From Sympetrum striolatum (taxonomy: Eukaryota > Arthropoda > Insecta > Odonata > Libellulidae), in contig OX388343.1 in the NCBI GenBank assembly GCA_947579665.1, positions 99,329,657-99,393,656 on the forward strand: 64,000 bases of DNA. Reading direction: 5' to 3'. The notes under the pieces were generated by a model. That model did not search any database. It saw nothing but the letters and a program-made list of their open reading frames with translations, and was not told the origin of the DNA. The position numbers and the translations under genes are program-made. Shown here piece after piece: positions 36,469 to 51,359 of this stretch (position 1 is its first letter; every line of letters starts with the position of its first letter).

Positions 36469-38628
36469 TTAATAGTGACTAATTAATAGTGAATATTACT
36501 CTTACTTGTGATTAAATAATTGCATACGTGTGATAATTTTGAAAATGGATTTACCTAAATAGAAATTAAAGATTCTCAAACCAAGAAGCAATCATTAAAA
36601 GTTGAATGTAATGTATTTTACATATTTGTGTGTAATCTAAGAAGATTTCTATTATATTGAGAGAAAAAATAAATAACGCTCATAAAACCGACACAGGTCA
36701 AAAATCTTTCAAAGATTTGAAGCTATTCTGTGATTCATTGGTAAATTTTTGGAACTTTTATAGTTTACTCTTTCCTTCTTTTTGGTGATAAGACTATAAC
36801 CTAACCCATCTCAAAGTATAAGCGTTGAAAATAGAAATGGGTTCCCTTGATATCATTCGTCTAGGAAGGCATTTTCTTGGTTCTACAAACGATTATTTAC
36901 CCTATGTAGGGAGCAAAATTCACAGGATCCAAGGTTTTTATTTGCTCATTCCATACGTTTAAGCATAATTGGATTCCTACACCATTCTGTCTTGTTGTTG
37001 TTGTCTTGTGAAGCAGCAGCTCACGTAAAACATAATTAGATGCGGAAAAGAGAATAAAACGGGAAGTTATACGCATAAAAACATCATGGCGATGCTTACT
37101 TTCGAAATGAAGGTAATTAATCTCTGAACGTTCCCCTTAAATAGGTAACAAAGGCCTCTTTAAAAGTTCGCTCTTTCTTCTTGGGTGACAATAGGAGGAG
37201 ATATATTGCCAACGGATGAGAGAGGTGAAGCGGAGCAAGATAAAAGGCGTTCTCGTTTACATGACTGCCTCATATAGGAAAGTGTGATTGTTTGCCATTC
37301 CGCCCACGAATTCAAACTCGGCCGAGGTTCGCCATCCATGGACCGAATATTTGCTGTGCTCCGAAAGAGAGACTGCGGGTTCCTTCGGCAGAGAGTTCAA
37401 ACTTTCATTCCCTTTTCCTTGGTGCTCTTTGGTGCCTCCTTTGTGGCATCCCGCATACGTTTTTCCCCCCTCACGCCTCGGCTCTCACGCTGCGTCGGCC
37501 AACATTTCGATTGTCCTTTACTACTAAATCTGCTTCCGTTAGCTTCCTGTGGATTGCTTTTTCATTATTTGGTCGCTGCAGCTAGGACAGACATTAGTAT
37601 GGTAGGCAATGACTCAAAGATAATAGTTCTTTTCATGGACTCCCACGAGGATGAGATTAATTCCAAATATTTACGGCCATAGCGATACAAAAAAATATAA
37701 CAAAATGAATATTTAGGAACAGAGCGTACATTCAAGCTTTCTCCTTTAAATAGTCGGGTCTAGATTATGTAAAATATCGCTCGCTTTTATTAGAAAGTTA
37801 CTCTTTAAACGTCGAGATCTGGAAGGTCGAGATGTATCAATAAAATCCTACATCAATAAATCCATATTTAAGTTTCCAATGATATGGCGATTTGAGGTCT
37901 AGGTTACTTATTCCTGCCATCATAAATATTCCTTGCTTTTGCGCTTTTTAAGTATATTGATAATGGAAGGAAATTTAGTGATCGGAAGAAGAAAGATACT
38001 TACAAAAAATAACAAAGGATAATTCAAGTATTTGATAAAGAAGAATCAAACGCTTTATTTGAAAGGAAAACCGAAAAATATGTTCTAAAGTTTCCAAATA
38101 CTCCAGCTAGTAGGAAGATAGAAAACCGGAATAAAATAATATAAATAGCTTGAAAGTCTAGAGCTCTTTCAATCACCTAGATAACATCCAAATATTTCAT
38201 CATATTCATTCAATTTACTTGATGGATAAGACGTAAATATAGAGAGATATTATATCATGCATCGTTTCAGAATACAATGAGTTTATGGAGCATCTCAAAA
38301 AGAAACGTTGAGTGAATAAATAGGAAATCCTGTCAAGTTTCAATGGAAGTTAATCCAAAGACCACTTTACCACCACATTTTTGGCGTAGTAGTAATACAA
38401 GAGGCATTTTGAGGCGCCATTTGAGTTATCCAAAGACGTAACATCACACTTTATTCTTTTCGTTGTTCTGATATGGCATTTATTTATTCGAATCAACTTT
38501 ATCAAAGTATATAATTTTACTTAAAAATCGTTGCAATTAAATTAAGAAAACAGTTACAGAGAACATAGTTTCATTTAAATGCAAAGATTCCAACATTTAA
38601 CCAATATAAAAATAACTTACTCAATAAC

Positions 38629-38656
38629 CTACTCAATACTCATGAGTATTGAGTAG
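38629..38656. repeat. 28-bp perfect palindrome
   Basis: CTACTCAATACTCATGAG and its mirror form a gapless palindrome centred on CATG. Confidence 0.85.
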
Positions 38657-38962
38657 CCTTTCAAGAATAGTTTGAAATCTTCTATTTTTTCTCTTGTTAA
38701 TTTTGCCTTTTCGCCATTATCCAATTGTTGTGCACTTGTCATCGGCATACATAATTAGGATACTTTTAAATTTTCTAGTCTAGGAAATAAATAATAAATC
38801 AAATTATATGCCTATTTTTGCGTTCAAAAGTAAATAATGAGTATATGTTATGCATTAATGTATGCGCGTATGCCTATAAACACTATATACATGCAAACAC
38901 TCAGAATATAATTTTGATTAAAATAAATCATTGTTAAATACCATAATTTAAATCGTATTCAT

Positions 38963-39245
38963 AACGAGTAAAATGTAGCTTGCATACTGCAAGCAGATCG
39001 GCAATAATAATTTCATATCGGGACGGTCCTCGAAAGAAAAAAAAGGATTGAATATATTATTCAAATTCTCTGCAATTTAATCGTCTGGCATCGAACCCGG
39101 GTCTTCCTGGTGAACTTACTATGCGGCACAATAGAAGATCACCATCTCTAACTACGGGTGAAATTGAAGCAGAAATATTGGCTACAACTGCCTCAAACGA
39201 CGTTATACTTTTCACGAATGTAAATGGCTCTCTGGATTCGAACCA
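38963..39245 (-). mobile_element. Dispersed Pol III-like repeat, copy 1
   Basis: It shares ordered landmarks with 51360-51672: ACGAGTAAAATG, a GCTTGCA-TAC-TGCAAGC mini-hairpin, GAACCCGGGTCTTCCTGGTG, and GAAATATTGGCTACAACTGC with CTCAAACGACGT. On the minus strand the core is GGGTTCGATGCC, a perfect tRNA B-box match, so the element is assigned to that strand. A weaker second motif (GGATTCGAACC) lies at 39234. Confidence 0.65.
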
Positions 39246-41110
39246 AGGACGATCATTGAAATCTACAACCTGTTTACGAAATGTATCTATGATTTCTATC
39301 TATGTACCGAATTTCAAGTTTTAATATTAAAGGGAAAGGGTTCAAATTAATTCTTAAAAATCGGATCAGTTACTGATTGTAGAGACGCCTGGTGAGGACA
39401 TATTGGCAGCTGTGAATGCACAGTATGGCTTGTTAGGACTCGATCTTATTTCATACAAAGTTTTAATTGTATATCCGGAGAAGCGTCTATATATAATAGG
39501 TATTTATCATATTTAGCGTAATATTTAATGACTTATAATATGCATAAAAAATGATGCAATTTCTATTCACAATTCTCCTTTGATATGTAAAAATACTGTA
39601 TTAAATAATAATTCCTATTTTGTTCAACTCTGATACGAATGTTTCTCATAGAAAAAATTAAAAATTGCCCATGAGCTACGCTATGAAATGTAAACTTCCA
39701 GGAAATACCACTTGGAAGTTTATTTGGAAGCTCACTAGCGACTAGAAAAAGATGGTTCTGCTGACGTTGAATCTCGAATTCTCTTACTCTAATGATGCCT
39801 GGAATTGGGGTCGAGTACATTGCATTTTGGAGGCATGCACTTCTCCAGGATTAGAGGCAGAGTCTTCCTAGTAGCCTTGATAAGAGGATAACATATATCA
39901 ATACGATAAAGAAGATGGTGTGAATATATAAACTCCTTAATCTCCAAAATCAGATATTTCACGACTTTAAAACTTTAAAAATTAATTTTTATTCCATTGT
40001 AATTTTTATTCCATTGAATTTGTTTCCGGTACAAACAATAGGCTACGTTTTATTTGACTAATGGTCCTTAGTTCAACCGTAGACGAGCTCCCATAAGAAA
40101 CGCATGCGAATTTTAATTTTATCGATTGGAGGCATCATTTGCATAATTATATTTAAATAATCGCATGAAATCTAAAGGAGATCCAAAAGGCCTTTAGTAT
40201 TTAGGCGAGATTGATACAAAAAAAGTCTCTTTATCTTCCACTTAACCTGCCGTAAATCGTATTAAAAACATAAATAATGTGTGTGTGAATAGAGATAGTG
40301 ATTAAATGGAGGACAATTGAATGATATTTCTTACTTTGATCTCAATTTTTTTTCTTTCGATTTTAAATTGCGAGAACAAGAGAAACAAACCATGGAGACA
40401 TTTTAAAATGTCCTACAGACGACTAATGATATTGTTGTGTCCATGCTCAAGCATTTATCCATAAGAATTCATCGATATTATAGGCTTATTTAAAATTAAA
40501 TTAAACATGGATGATGTTCTATATGGAGAGAAGGAATTTTTGCACATAATGGGGAAATTAGTTTTTGTATCTTATGCGTTATAATTCTCTACTAAGAATC
40601 AAACGGCAGTTCAAGAAGATATTTAAGGTTTAGTTTACTTCTACGAGTCCAATCTTTCGTTGTACATGTTCTTAGAAACAATTAAACTATATCTGAAAGC
40701 ACTTTACCTTAAACTCAATGAAAGATAGTTAAATTTTAGTTTTATTTGATGTTCGTTGCTAAGTGTATTTTTGAAAAGTGTGCTCACGCTATTCTCACAG
40801 CTACGCTCGAACATGCCAATGTTATAACACCAATAAGTGAATAACCATCATAGTGTTTCTCTATCTGCTAATTTAGAATCATCACATTTAGGACGGTAAT
40901 AAGAATTCAGAATATTTGCTCATTATGCCGTGGTGTTACCATAATAATGTACAGGAATTGGGATGGAAATACAACGGACGATTTCTTCTATAATTTTGAA
41001 AGGATTTCATTGAGAAGAGAGATCCTTATTCACCTACAAAAGTTTGATTGGTTCATTCCAAAATCCCCATTAAAATTGAAAAATAAGGAATGAGACACGG
41101 CTGTTAGTAA

Positions 41111-41449
41111 CTAATCAAACAGAGAAAACTCACCAAGCCGTTATTCTCCGAGATAAATAAAGTGAACAGAAAACTTACCTCGGGGTGGTTCCGCCTAAGG
41201 TGAGTCCAGCGTCGCAGGGGAAGCACCTGTATCCAAACCACTAAATACGTATTACGGAACCTATGGTTCCATCCTCAGTAACTGTATTGGACTCGTAGGT
41301 TCCGTAATACGTATTTAGTGGTTTGGATAAAGGTGCATCCCCTGCGACGCTGGACTCACCTTAGGCGGAACCACCCCGAGGTAAGTTTTCTGTTCACTTT
41401 ATTTATCTCGGTGAATAACGGCTTGGTGAGTTTTTTTCTTTTTGATTAC
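41111..41449. repeat. Large near-perfect palindrome (snapback element)
   Basis: Arms 41125-41263 and 41296-41434 are inverted copies with about three mismatches in 139 positions, around a 32-nt loop. Weaker symmetry (TAATCAAA and TTTGATTA) extends to about 41111 and 41449. The arms are GC-rich compared with the flanks (GCGTCGCAGGGG, CTCGGGGTGGTTCCGCC in reverse). The CGAGGTAAG in the right arm looks like a splice donor but is probably incidental. No target duplication was established. Confidence 0.9.
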
Positions 41450-44400
41450 CCATTACAATTGGTGTGCTGGTTATCTGTTTTTACATTCCCGTTGAAAATC
41501 AACAAAATTCAGCTATTATGTATCCAAATTGTGAGTGTGGAAGAGTGTGTATACCCGTAAAAGTCGAGAATTCCGATTACTATTATTACACCTACTGCTT
41601 TTAATATATATGTAGGCTTCCGGTTTGACCCCTATTGAGCTAAAACGTTTTCATGAGAATTATTTACTAAGTTCATTTTAATATCCCTATTTTAATTCTG
41701 TTGTAAAATTTAATTAAAAATAACATCGAATTAACTCGAGAGAAGTTTCATTAGTGGGAAATTCTATGAGAAGTGATATAAGAAGTATTATAATGATCAT
41801 CACAGATTTTGGCTCCACATTTTGAGAACTACTGTGAGATGAAATATGCTATTTGTCGATAACTTGTCTCATTGAAACAAACTGTGTTAAGAGATAATAG
41901 ATTGTCTTCTGTGCAAATTTGACTTAATTGTTTAATCCTTGGTACTTATTTTTTAAATAATTCCTTTACACCTTCCATTTACTTATTTTCCCTTTTGAGA
42001 ATCAAGGGAATTTTAAGCCAGTGTTTGTATAAAACAGCATACATTTAATGCATTTAATCATTCTTTGAATGGAGGATTAAAACAAAAATACTGACTATAA
42101 TCGCTAGAGGACTATATGAAAATGAAAATCAATACAGAGGACTGAACTCTGGAGTGATAAAATAAAATAATAGCAGTGCGTTCTTATTTTCATCCCGAAC
42201 GCAAAAGTCTTTAAAATACGATTCGGAATACATTTTATATTTAATCAGCCGCCATGGACATTTCCCTTTAATATTCACCGCATCGATGCTCGCCTTTACG
42301 ATATTCGACCTTATTGTTTCGGCGTTGCTTTATTTTTGTCTGGAGCTAGCTACTCAACCTGGAAGGAGCTTTTCCTGGTATACTTGAGTCTTCGGAAGGC
42401 TCAAGTGCGATCATTGAGGACGTTGCCTCTCTCTGCTCGGACCACGTCGGCCGCCAACGCAGCTCTCGCAATAATGCGGAGGAAATTACTGAAGATGCGA
42501 CTGAATCATAGCGACCAATTACGCCTACGTTTACCCTAGAAACAAGATAGTAGAAATAGCATCGACAGGTGCATCATTGCATCCCAAATCACACGGAATC
42601 ATTTAGATATCGGTTTTACACTTCGTGGTACTGTGAAGAGATTCCAATGGAATTATCCCTAGCGACAATCAATGATAAATAATTATGAAGTTTAAAAACT
42701 GAAAGAAAATGAAGGCAGATGACATAGTTATTCAGTGTAAAAACTTACATCTAATTGTAAGAGTTTTAAACGATAATTTGAGAAATATCCGTGTTTTCTC
42801 CAAATAAGATCAGATCAGAGGACGCCATTAAAATCCGTATCTAGGGCTAATGAGCTAGTCGGAAAATAAAAAAAAGGCCAAGAGGAAATATTATTTTTAT
42901 GTTTTCTAAACAGTCGTCTTTTATAGGGCAATTATTTATTGTTTTTACTATAGTTTGATAAAAATTGGATAATAGTAGAAATCTTCTCAAAGGATTTGTT
43001 ATTCCTATCCTCATGCTTTTCACTTGATTAGTTCCTTCATGTATGTGATATTTTTCATTTGTTTATGGTAAGAGATAGAGATTTATTTATGTTTCGTCTG
43101 CTTTTGTCTCACTTTTGTTGGTGACTATAATTATACCAAAGCTAATGAAGCATTATCGATGCTGATTATTGGCGTTCTTCCTGGTCTCTACTAATTAAAT
43201 TCTTTGGAAGGTTTCATTAAAACTTTTATTGTGTTGCACTTAAGGAGACTTACTCCACTGACAGTATTTAGTAATAAAGAACAAACAACCTCCCACGTCA
43301 TCTTATTTAGCTTCGTCCATTGCTTATTCATCCCAATCTCCATCTCATGGCTTTCGAAGGCCAATGACTATGTGGTACGTGTTTAGGCCAGCCTTAATAG
43401 TTTATCGATAGGTATCAAAATAAAAAATGGCTTTTGTACCAGCTTAATAACTTGTTAATGGTTTAATTTCATTTTACTTAGCAACGCAAGCAAAGTTTTC
43501 TTTGATCTGCTTAAATAGGATAATTCCTGTACCGGTGAAATTGGTTATTACTCACTCTTGTCTTAATTTAGGTCGTTATGGTCGTACTCTGAATCCTGTT
43601 CCTTTCATTTCCAACCAAATATATTTTAGAACCGTATTTATTTTATCTCACACATTTCACATTTGGAATATACTTTAAGTACATAATTAGGCTCGTTGTT
43701 TTCTTCTCCGTGGTTTTTCAATACGAGCTGAAACATTTCCTTTTGGATGTTATCAATAAATTTTTTCCTGGTGCATTTAATTTTCGTTCTTACAATATCC
43801 ATTGCCTAATCTTTCGAAGCAAATGATGTTTTCTTCTTATGTGTTTCAATAAAGCAGCAAAAATGTTCTTTTACCCGCCATAATATCACCGAATAGGTAA
43901 AGCCGAGCATTTTCACTTGTTAACCATATTCTTATATACATTTTTTTTCTCTGACGATTCCTCCCTATATTCTTTCTTCCTTTCTGGATTAAGATTTTCG
44001 ATCCGTCCTTAATGCAATTTCCTCATTTCGCGTACTCCGAAATTCCATCTTTTATTTCTGCGATTGAAATCGTTACGATTATGTTTCTCCTCTTTGTCGT
44101 GCGAATGAAAGTTGGAGCGGACCCAATGGTGACATCGACTGCAGAATGAAATAAGAACTAATTTCTCAATTAGCATTTTCTCGGCCGTGCTTCCAATCGG
44201 CTCTTCAACGCGTGACAATCTGCGAATGAGCGTGCGCGCGGGAGTACGCATACGAAGAAGATAATGAGACACGATCCGGGTCACGGGGTCACCGTCTGAG
44301 GTCGTATTGTAGACCTCAATTGGCATTCCGCGTCTACGATTCCAAAAGTGCTTTAGGAAATGGCGGAGGAAGAACAAGAACTTCGTATCATAATTGGACC

Positions 44401-47400
44401 GGAAGTTTGTTGAGCCATGAATTAAAATAGATCTCTCTTCTCGGAAATATTCCCTCCCCATTTGAGGATTTGAAATGGAGGGCAGACACTGCATTTCGAT
44501 TGATTAATTTATCGTTACCATATGGCACTGATGAATGTGCTGGGAAGGGCAGCATTAAGATAAGAAATTAAGTTATGCTTCGGTATATAACTGAAAATTT
44601 TGAATTTATACAGGATATTTGATTCGAATTTTCATTAAGTTTTAATTTCCTCAATATAGATCTTTATTAGTAGGTAGAAGAATTTTTAACCGCACAATAT
44701 ATTAGAATGATTTCGAGGAGCAACCTAAGTTGGCAGAAAAAAAATATATTATAAATTGTTAGGTATACGTATTAAAGATATTATAAGGTATTATTTAAAA
44801 ATATTATTCATATTTAACTTCTTTAAACTAGGAATAAATGTGCGTAATTTCTTATAAGATTAAAACTTCGCATTTTTTTAAGGGATTTCAAGTAAGTGGA
44901 TAGTGATGATGAAGTGGACCTCAATATTTTCATCATAAATACGAAACGTATGATGATTCTAATAGCGCAAGGAGCAGAGAAGGAAAATTAAAGAAAATAT
45001 GAGGACCTTCTGCAATTTCTGTGAAATCCGAAACAGTATTAACCCTCAAATTCGCATTATAATGAGTCAAATTATTAAAATAATAATGCGCAGCTTTCAT
45101 TTCATTGAAACGTCATAGTCGTGACGTCGATTCGCGTCATCAAAAAAGAGACTCGAAACACGGTCAAGGAATTATTCAATCTTGATTCAGGAGTCACTGC
45201 ACTAAGATTGAAATTCTTCCGAAAATAAACGCCGAAGTTGAACCTGACCTTTAATGGCGACCTATATCGCTTCGTGCAATTTGGGGTTGACCTCACCACA
45301 GTGATAAGGATCGAGCCTCTGAATTAAGCTGCTTAACCACCAGAATGTGTCCTGAAATGCTGTAAACACCCTCGATACATTATAAGGTCAGCCGTGGGTG
45401 GGAACGTTGTATTTCCTAACGATTTTTTCACCTAAACGCTTCCCGTCCTGACTTTGTTTTACTTTTTGAATGTTGGATCGAGGTCTATGCAACATTAAAA
45501 TAAATAACAGTTCTCTTGATAAGCGAGGAAATATCTGACATTTCGGTATTATAAATTGGAATAGGTTTTTCAATACTTCAAATTTCAAAACTTTGTAACA
45601 AAATTATTTCCAGCCCACGCATTTTGGCCTATTTTGGGATGTCTTCCATTGAATTCCTATAACGTTTCGAGCGAGAGGTCTATTTATCGTAAGGTATCAA
45701 TCTCCATGGAAACGGAAAATGAAATAAAACGAGGAAGTTCCGTAGAAAGTCAAACCATGTGCTGCATAAAGTTGCATTGGTCCAAGTAGACTGCGTTTCG
45801 CTTCATTCATCCATTGAAAGAGAGGACATTTTGGAGTCGCGAGGTGCCCTGGGATTTCTACTTAATAGCTGGACGCGCATTCAATGGGCAGTGCTTCAAA
45901 GGGCATAATGCAGAGTGAGTGGGAGTCTCATGCTTAGGGACGCCATGTTTTAGCGGGGGATTTTCACCTGAAACAAGGCCGAGTTTTTCGTGACGGTTTT
46001 AACGGTAGAGCGTGAGTGATGAACTTTAGCAGTGAATGGACGGAGATGCGACCGACGGTTTTTGGGGAAGGAGAGCCATTAACGTCGCTGGTAAAGATGG
46101 CTGAAGATGACGCCGGAGAAAGAGGGACGGAGGGTTAACAAAGAGCTAGTCCTGAAGCTGAATCGCCCTCACTGTTAAAGGTCTTCGATCTGCGGCTCTT
46201 AGCGGATGGACCAAGAAGCAGAACTTAAAGAGAGTACGGATTCTGAGACGTTTAATTATTATGTCTTTCCAACTCGATCATCTGGTGGGAACTTCGTAGA
46301 GAGAGTTCGAAGAAATAAGAAATACTTTATTAATTTAAGGCTGAGCACTAATATTTGAACAGGTTTACTCTGTCTTTGACTTAATCATCGATAATACATA
46401 AATCATTACTCTAGGATATCTTCTTTGAGGGAATAGATAAAATATAAGCAATGCAATTAAATTACTTGCAAACTGACACAAAAAAGGGAGAGAATATCCG
46501 AAATGTATTAAATTTGATCTTTTTAATTACTCAACTGATAACTTTTAGGTCTAATTACAAAATACGCAATTCTATATTCTGCTGTAAAACTGTTGCATAA
46601 TAAAAGAAAGATAATGTGAGCAACATGAATATCGAATTTTAATTACATCAATTGTCATCATATCCCAGCACTTGGGGCTGCGCTCTAGTCGATCGCAGTT
46701 ATGTATCACGAACTTAATCAAATCATATCGAGATCTAATTTTAAGCTCTAGTTATTTAAATGAGCGTGTTTTTCAATCCAATTTATGGCTATGTTTTAAT
46801 TTTCCTGATGAAATATTTTCAAAGGAAATTTGTCATTACGTTATCAAAGAATTATATTTCAGATACATTGAACTGTATGAATTATACATTCATTTGCTAA
46901 TGTTGGTAAAATTGCAAGAGTTTAACCCGTTCTAATTAGGTCCATCCGTCATTTCAAATGAAAGTGGAAAATAAAATAATAAATCGAATTAATATATATA
47001 ATGTAAATAAATACATAACTATAACTCGTTACGTACGTGATATTTTTAGAAACACGTTTATAACATGTTATTTTTATCGGATTAAAAGAATAATTCCTTG
47101 AATATATGCAGTGATTTCACACCTGCATTAATCCTCATTATTTTGTTGTTAAAATACCTAGAATGTTGCGAATATTCATTTCATATCCATTTTTATCCAT
47201 ATCCATCCCTTAAATTATGTATTTTAACTCATTTGGAGGGTTCTAGAACAGAATGCTTTTGGAATGTTATAAATCCTTATCGCAGTTTTATGGAAAATGT
47301 TGATAGTTGAGATTTAAATAATTGATTCACCATCTTCAGTGAATATGAAGAAAAATGTAGAGATCAACAGATCATAGGGGAAACTTTTGAGCCCGCTTGA

Positions 47401-50109
47401 AAAAGATTGTATTTTGATTCAGAGAAATAATATTCAGGACATTCCCATTTGTATTAGTGAAATCATGGTTTCCTTAATATTGCTTTGAACAAGGATGCTG
47501 TTATGTAGAATGTTTATGTATGTATATCAAGTGAATATCGTTTAGAGTAAATACAATCCTGCATTGTATTAGCTAAATCTAAAGAGGATAAAGAAAGATA
47601 ACGAGTTAATTGAAACTATCGATATTTCATTATTATCATTTTAAATAAGAAATATCTCATGATAAAAATCATGTTTCACATGAAATTTTTTTTATGGAAT
47701 CAAAATATAATGTTATGGTTAGCTCTTTAGAATTTCCCATATTTTAGTGTCAGTGTGGAACAAAGAGCGAGTATCGAAATAATTGGAGCAGTGCACGATA
47801 TCTGTTATTGATGCCATGCAATCTTATCGGAAAAGCCTTATAAATTAGTTGGGATTAGTTATTATTGGAGCATATTACTCCTTTTTTCGAAAAAAAGCCC
47901 CGAGATTGAAAATACGTCGAACAACCCACCGAGTATGGAAATGACAGAAAACATAGAAGAGCAATTGATTGGATCTCACTTAAAATTATTATTTTTATTT
48001 CGTCGAATTTAAAGCTAAAATTGATGTATAATTTTACTATAATAAATTAAACACGTTTTGTATTTCTTTATTGAAAAATGATTATAGGAATTGAGGGAGG
48101 ATGGTAAAGAAGGTAATTCGAGCACACAAATTTTGGAATTAAAAAAAAATATGGTTCACTTATTAATTATACAGTCCATTTTGCATTACATTCAAAAAAT
48201 TAATCGCAATAAAATCTCATCGAAAATGTTAATACTTATAAAGTCAACTCTTTTCGGATTTCCATCCTCTCAAAAATGAAATTTAATACTTTCACAACAA
48301 AAAACCTAAAAATAGGCGTTTTATCGTATTTAGTCATATATGACATAGAAAAGAGTCCTCATGCCACCGTACATGAAGGACACTTCACATAAGAAAATCA
48401 TTTCAAAATGTTAATATGGTTTCCATGTAAATTAATTGATCGGAAAAGCCGCTTCTGACGAAATTCAGGTAACGCTTGTCTGAGTGGAAATTCCTGACCT
48501 ATATCTACAACGTAGCTTGAAAACTGTTTAGCCTACAATCGTGCTCTATTTCTGTCATCATGAGCAAATAACTGTAAAGGTTAACATGCCCTACTACGAA
48601 ATTCTAATCTCGATTGTATCAACTGAAAACAGGAAAGAAATAGTTTAATATGCATCCCAAATATCTCGAATATTAGTGGGCGTTTAATAATACGGACGAA
48701 GGAATAGTGGGCGTTGATGGTGACCTACATTTGCTAATAATGTCTCTGAACACAACTAGAATAGGAGTTTTCTCAAAATAAATGTTGCACTATTAGCAAC
48801 GACCATGTTGAGGTTTATTTTTAGGAAGCCACAGAAAATATTCACTCAAATAAACATTGATTGTTTCAATGTATACTATTCAACTATTTCCATCACCTCG
48901 AATGTCCTCGCCCCTTTCGTTGAAAGATCCCAAAGGGAACCTTCCTCTTGAACCTCCATTTCGCTTGTTAAATGTTTCAAGATGCCACTGTCAAGGGTAG
49001 CTCAATAGTAAAACTTGGCTGTTCCCTTCAATCACTCAGTCAATTGTGTTTCGTCTGATTGTGGTTCCACGAGCGTGTTCAGATTGTTTCCTCGAATATT
49101 CTCTCACGGATGACGTCTCTTCGCATAAGAATCCTGTACAGGATGAACGGGCTCCTTGAACTCTTCCCCCAGATGTTAAAGGATACCTTGTCGGATTCCC
49201 TCGACTATAAATCAGTCATCATCCGTCAGCCATCTGTTAAATGAAGTTCTGTTTACGCATAATTTTATGTTTTTGTCTTAACGAATAAGTGACATAAAGG
49301 TAAGGAATTCCCTGGTTATTAGAATTATTTATGAATACATCTTAATGAATTTCTATTGGAATTATTTTGAAATATTATATATTCAATGTGATAGATTTTG
49401 TTTATGTGATTCTTTGTACGTAAATTCAATCGTAATCGTATTTACTAAATCAGGATTTCGGAATTACCGCAATTGTTGCTCAGGAATTTTTCATTTTCCT
49501 TAAACACTCTTGTTCTCATTACTTGGACGGCGGACATGATTTAGTGTAACCAGAAAAGATCTAGTCCCACTCTCTTTACCCTTATTTTTCCCTACTCAAA
49601 AAAATTTAAAATATAATATAAATTGTTTTATTATTTCTTATGGTGGGTTATAAATAGTTTTAAACACATACAATTGTGCAAGTTTGCAGGATTCACGTAT
49701 CAAAGGTCGAGTCACGGCGCAGTCGTGTTAGGTATGACCCGGAGAGGGGAAGTTATAGCGGAAGAAATAAGTAACAGTGAAGTTATCTTCGGATTCTGTA
49801 ACTGTTTACCCATATAGACCTTCTTTTGCAGAGAATGTCTACATCTCCTACCCTTTCATCGCGCCTGCGTTTACAGACCGTAAGCTAAACAATCTCAAGA
49901 TAGTATTAATTTTAAAATTCCCACATCGTGTGGAATTTGACAATTTTTGTCATAAAATATCATATTACAGGAAAACCTAGAAGTAGAAAATTAAATATTG
50001 AGCACAACATTGAAAAGGTCCGATCTCCACCGTTTGACAGATAAAGTTTAGCATATCGTAGAAGAATTTATGATTGAAAAAAAAGTGTGATTAAACTCTA
50101 TATTGCTAC

Positions 50110-50317
50110 TAGACATCATGTATTTTGAGTGTATTGTGTTAATGTAATTCATTATGTATTGACTGTTTATTATTCATTATGTCTAAATTATTATGTACAT
50201 TATGTATTCTATTATTTTATTATTTATTATGTATTGACTGTCTGTGAATATGTTGTTTGACTTGTCCTATACATGCCTATGTATGTCTCTGAATTAATAA
50301 ATATTATTATTATTATT
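50110..50317 (+). mobile_element. LINE-like 3' end with AATAAATATTATTATT tail
   Basis: ATTATGTATTGACTGT occurs twice about 70 bp apart, followed by TGTATGTCTCTGAATTAATA and a closing AATATTATTATTATTATT. A coding-free, AT-rich 3' UTR with a poly-ATT end is typical of a severely 5'-truncated LINE. The clade is not known. Confidence 0.5.
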
Positions 50318-51359
50318 GAATGTTAAGACTTAAGTTCTACTCGTATTTTCACATAACCTGAAGAATTTACTCAGTAATATTTCATTCTTATGACGGGTTT
50401 CAGGAGATAGGAATCAATTATATTTGAGAAATGTTCATTCTCTTCTATTTCTTCCTATTACACTCTTCACATCTCTCTTCTATTAATTCATCGAAACGCA
50501 CTTTTTCATTGCTTGGAGCGATGCTCAACATCAATGTCACCGACCTGTTTTCTTCTCGTTATCTGCAAACTGAAAGGCCACCGCGGATTTGACAAAAAGT
50601 ACGTTCAAAAGGAAGCCAATGTTTTCTCTCGCGTCTAAAAACTCGGATCTCAGCCATTTTCTGCCACCCATTTCGTTCTTTCGCCGAAAGTGCTAGGAGA
50701 ACTAAAGCGAGTTGGTTTTGCCGTCCGTCCTTTCGACTCTCCTCGCGAGCGTATGACTTCAATCCGAGGCATAATCTGATGAAACTTCAAACACCAAACG
50801 CGGTAATTCCATTTTGGTCTTGCTGAGGGATTTGAACGCACCCACGTATTCATGGAGGTGACCTTTAGGTTGAAAAGGAGAGACTCTCTGTCTCTAATTC
50901 ATTGCGGTACCTTCTCATTGGCTACGTCACTCTCTTTCATTTTCCATTCATAGAGTCGAACTCTAGCGCAATTGTTCTCATGGACTGTACGCTACAAAAG
51001 CTTAGCTTAATACTCAAAAACGCTGTAAAAGATAAAAGAGCGAAAATCCAAAAAATGTACCCGAGAAATCATTTACGGTGTAGTTCAAGTATAGCGTCCC
51101 CATTACTATGGATCCATCAAGTATCGCTCGAAAGAATTGCGTTCATATTTCTTGGCTCAACAAAAGTGTAAAATTTAATTCTGTATTTACTATTTTAATG
51201 TTTATATATTACAAAAACTCAGTTTCCAGTATCATTGTTACGAAAGATTGAAAAAACATTTCCATTTATGTTTAGCAAACCATCCACGATAACACCTAAC
51301 GTGAATATCATTCATTATTTTAGGAGAGAATTCATTAAGGATAGCCAAATATATGTAGT

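Noticed and set aside
37284..37682. Overlapping plus-strand open frames (132, 97 and 79 codons)
   Set aside because: All three frames of one strand are open over the same stretch, which indicates low stop density rather than a gene.
44009..44494. 161-codon minus-strand open frame
   Set aside because: No recognisable motifs, no clear splice sites and scattered rare residues. It is probably chance in a moderately GC-richer patch.
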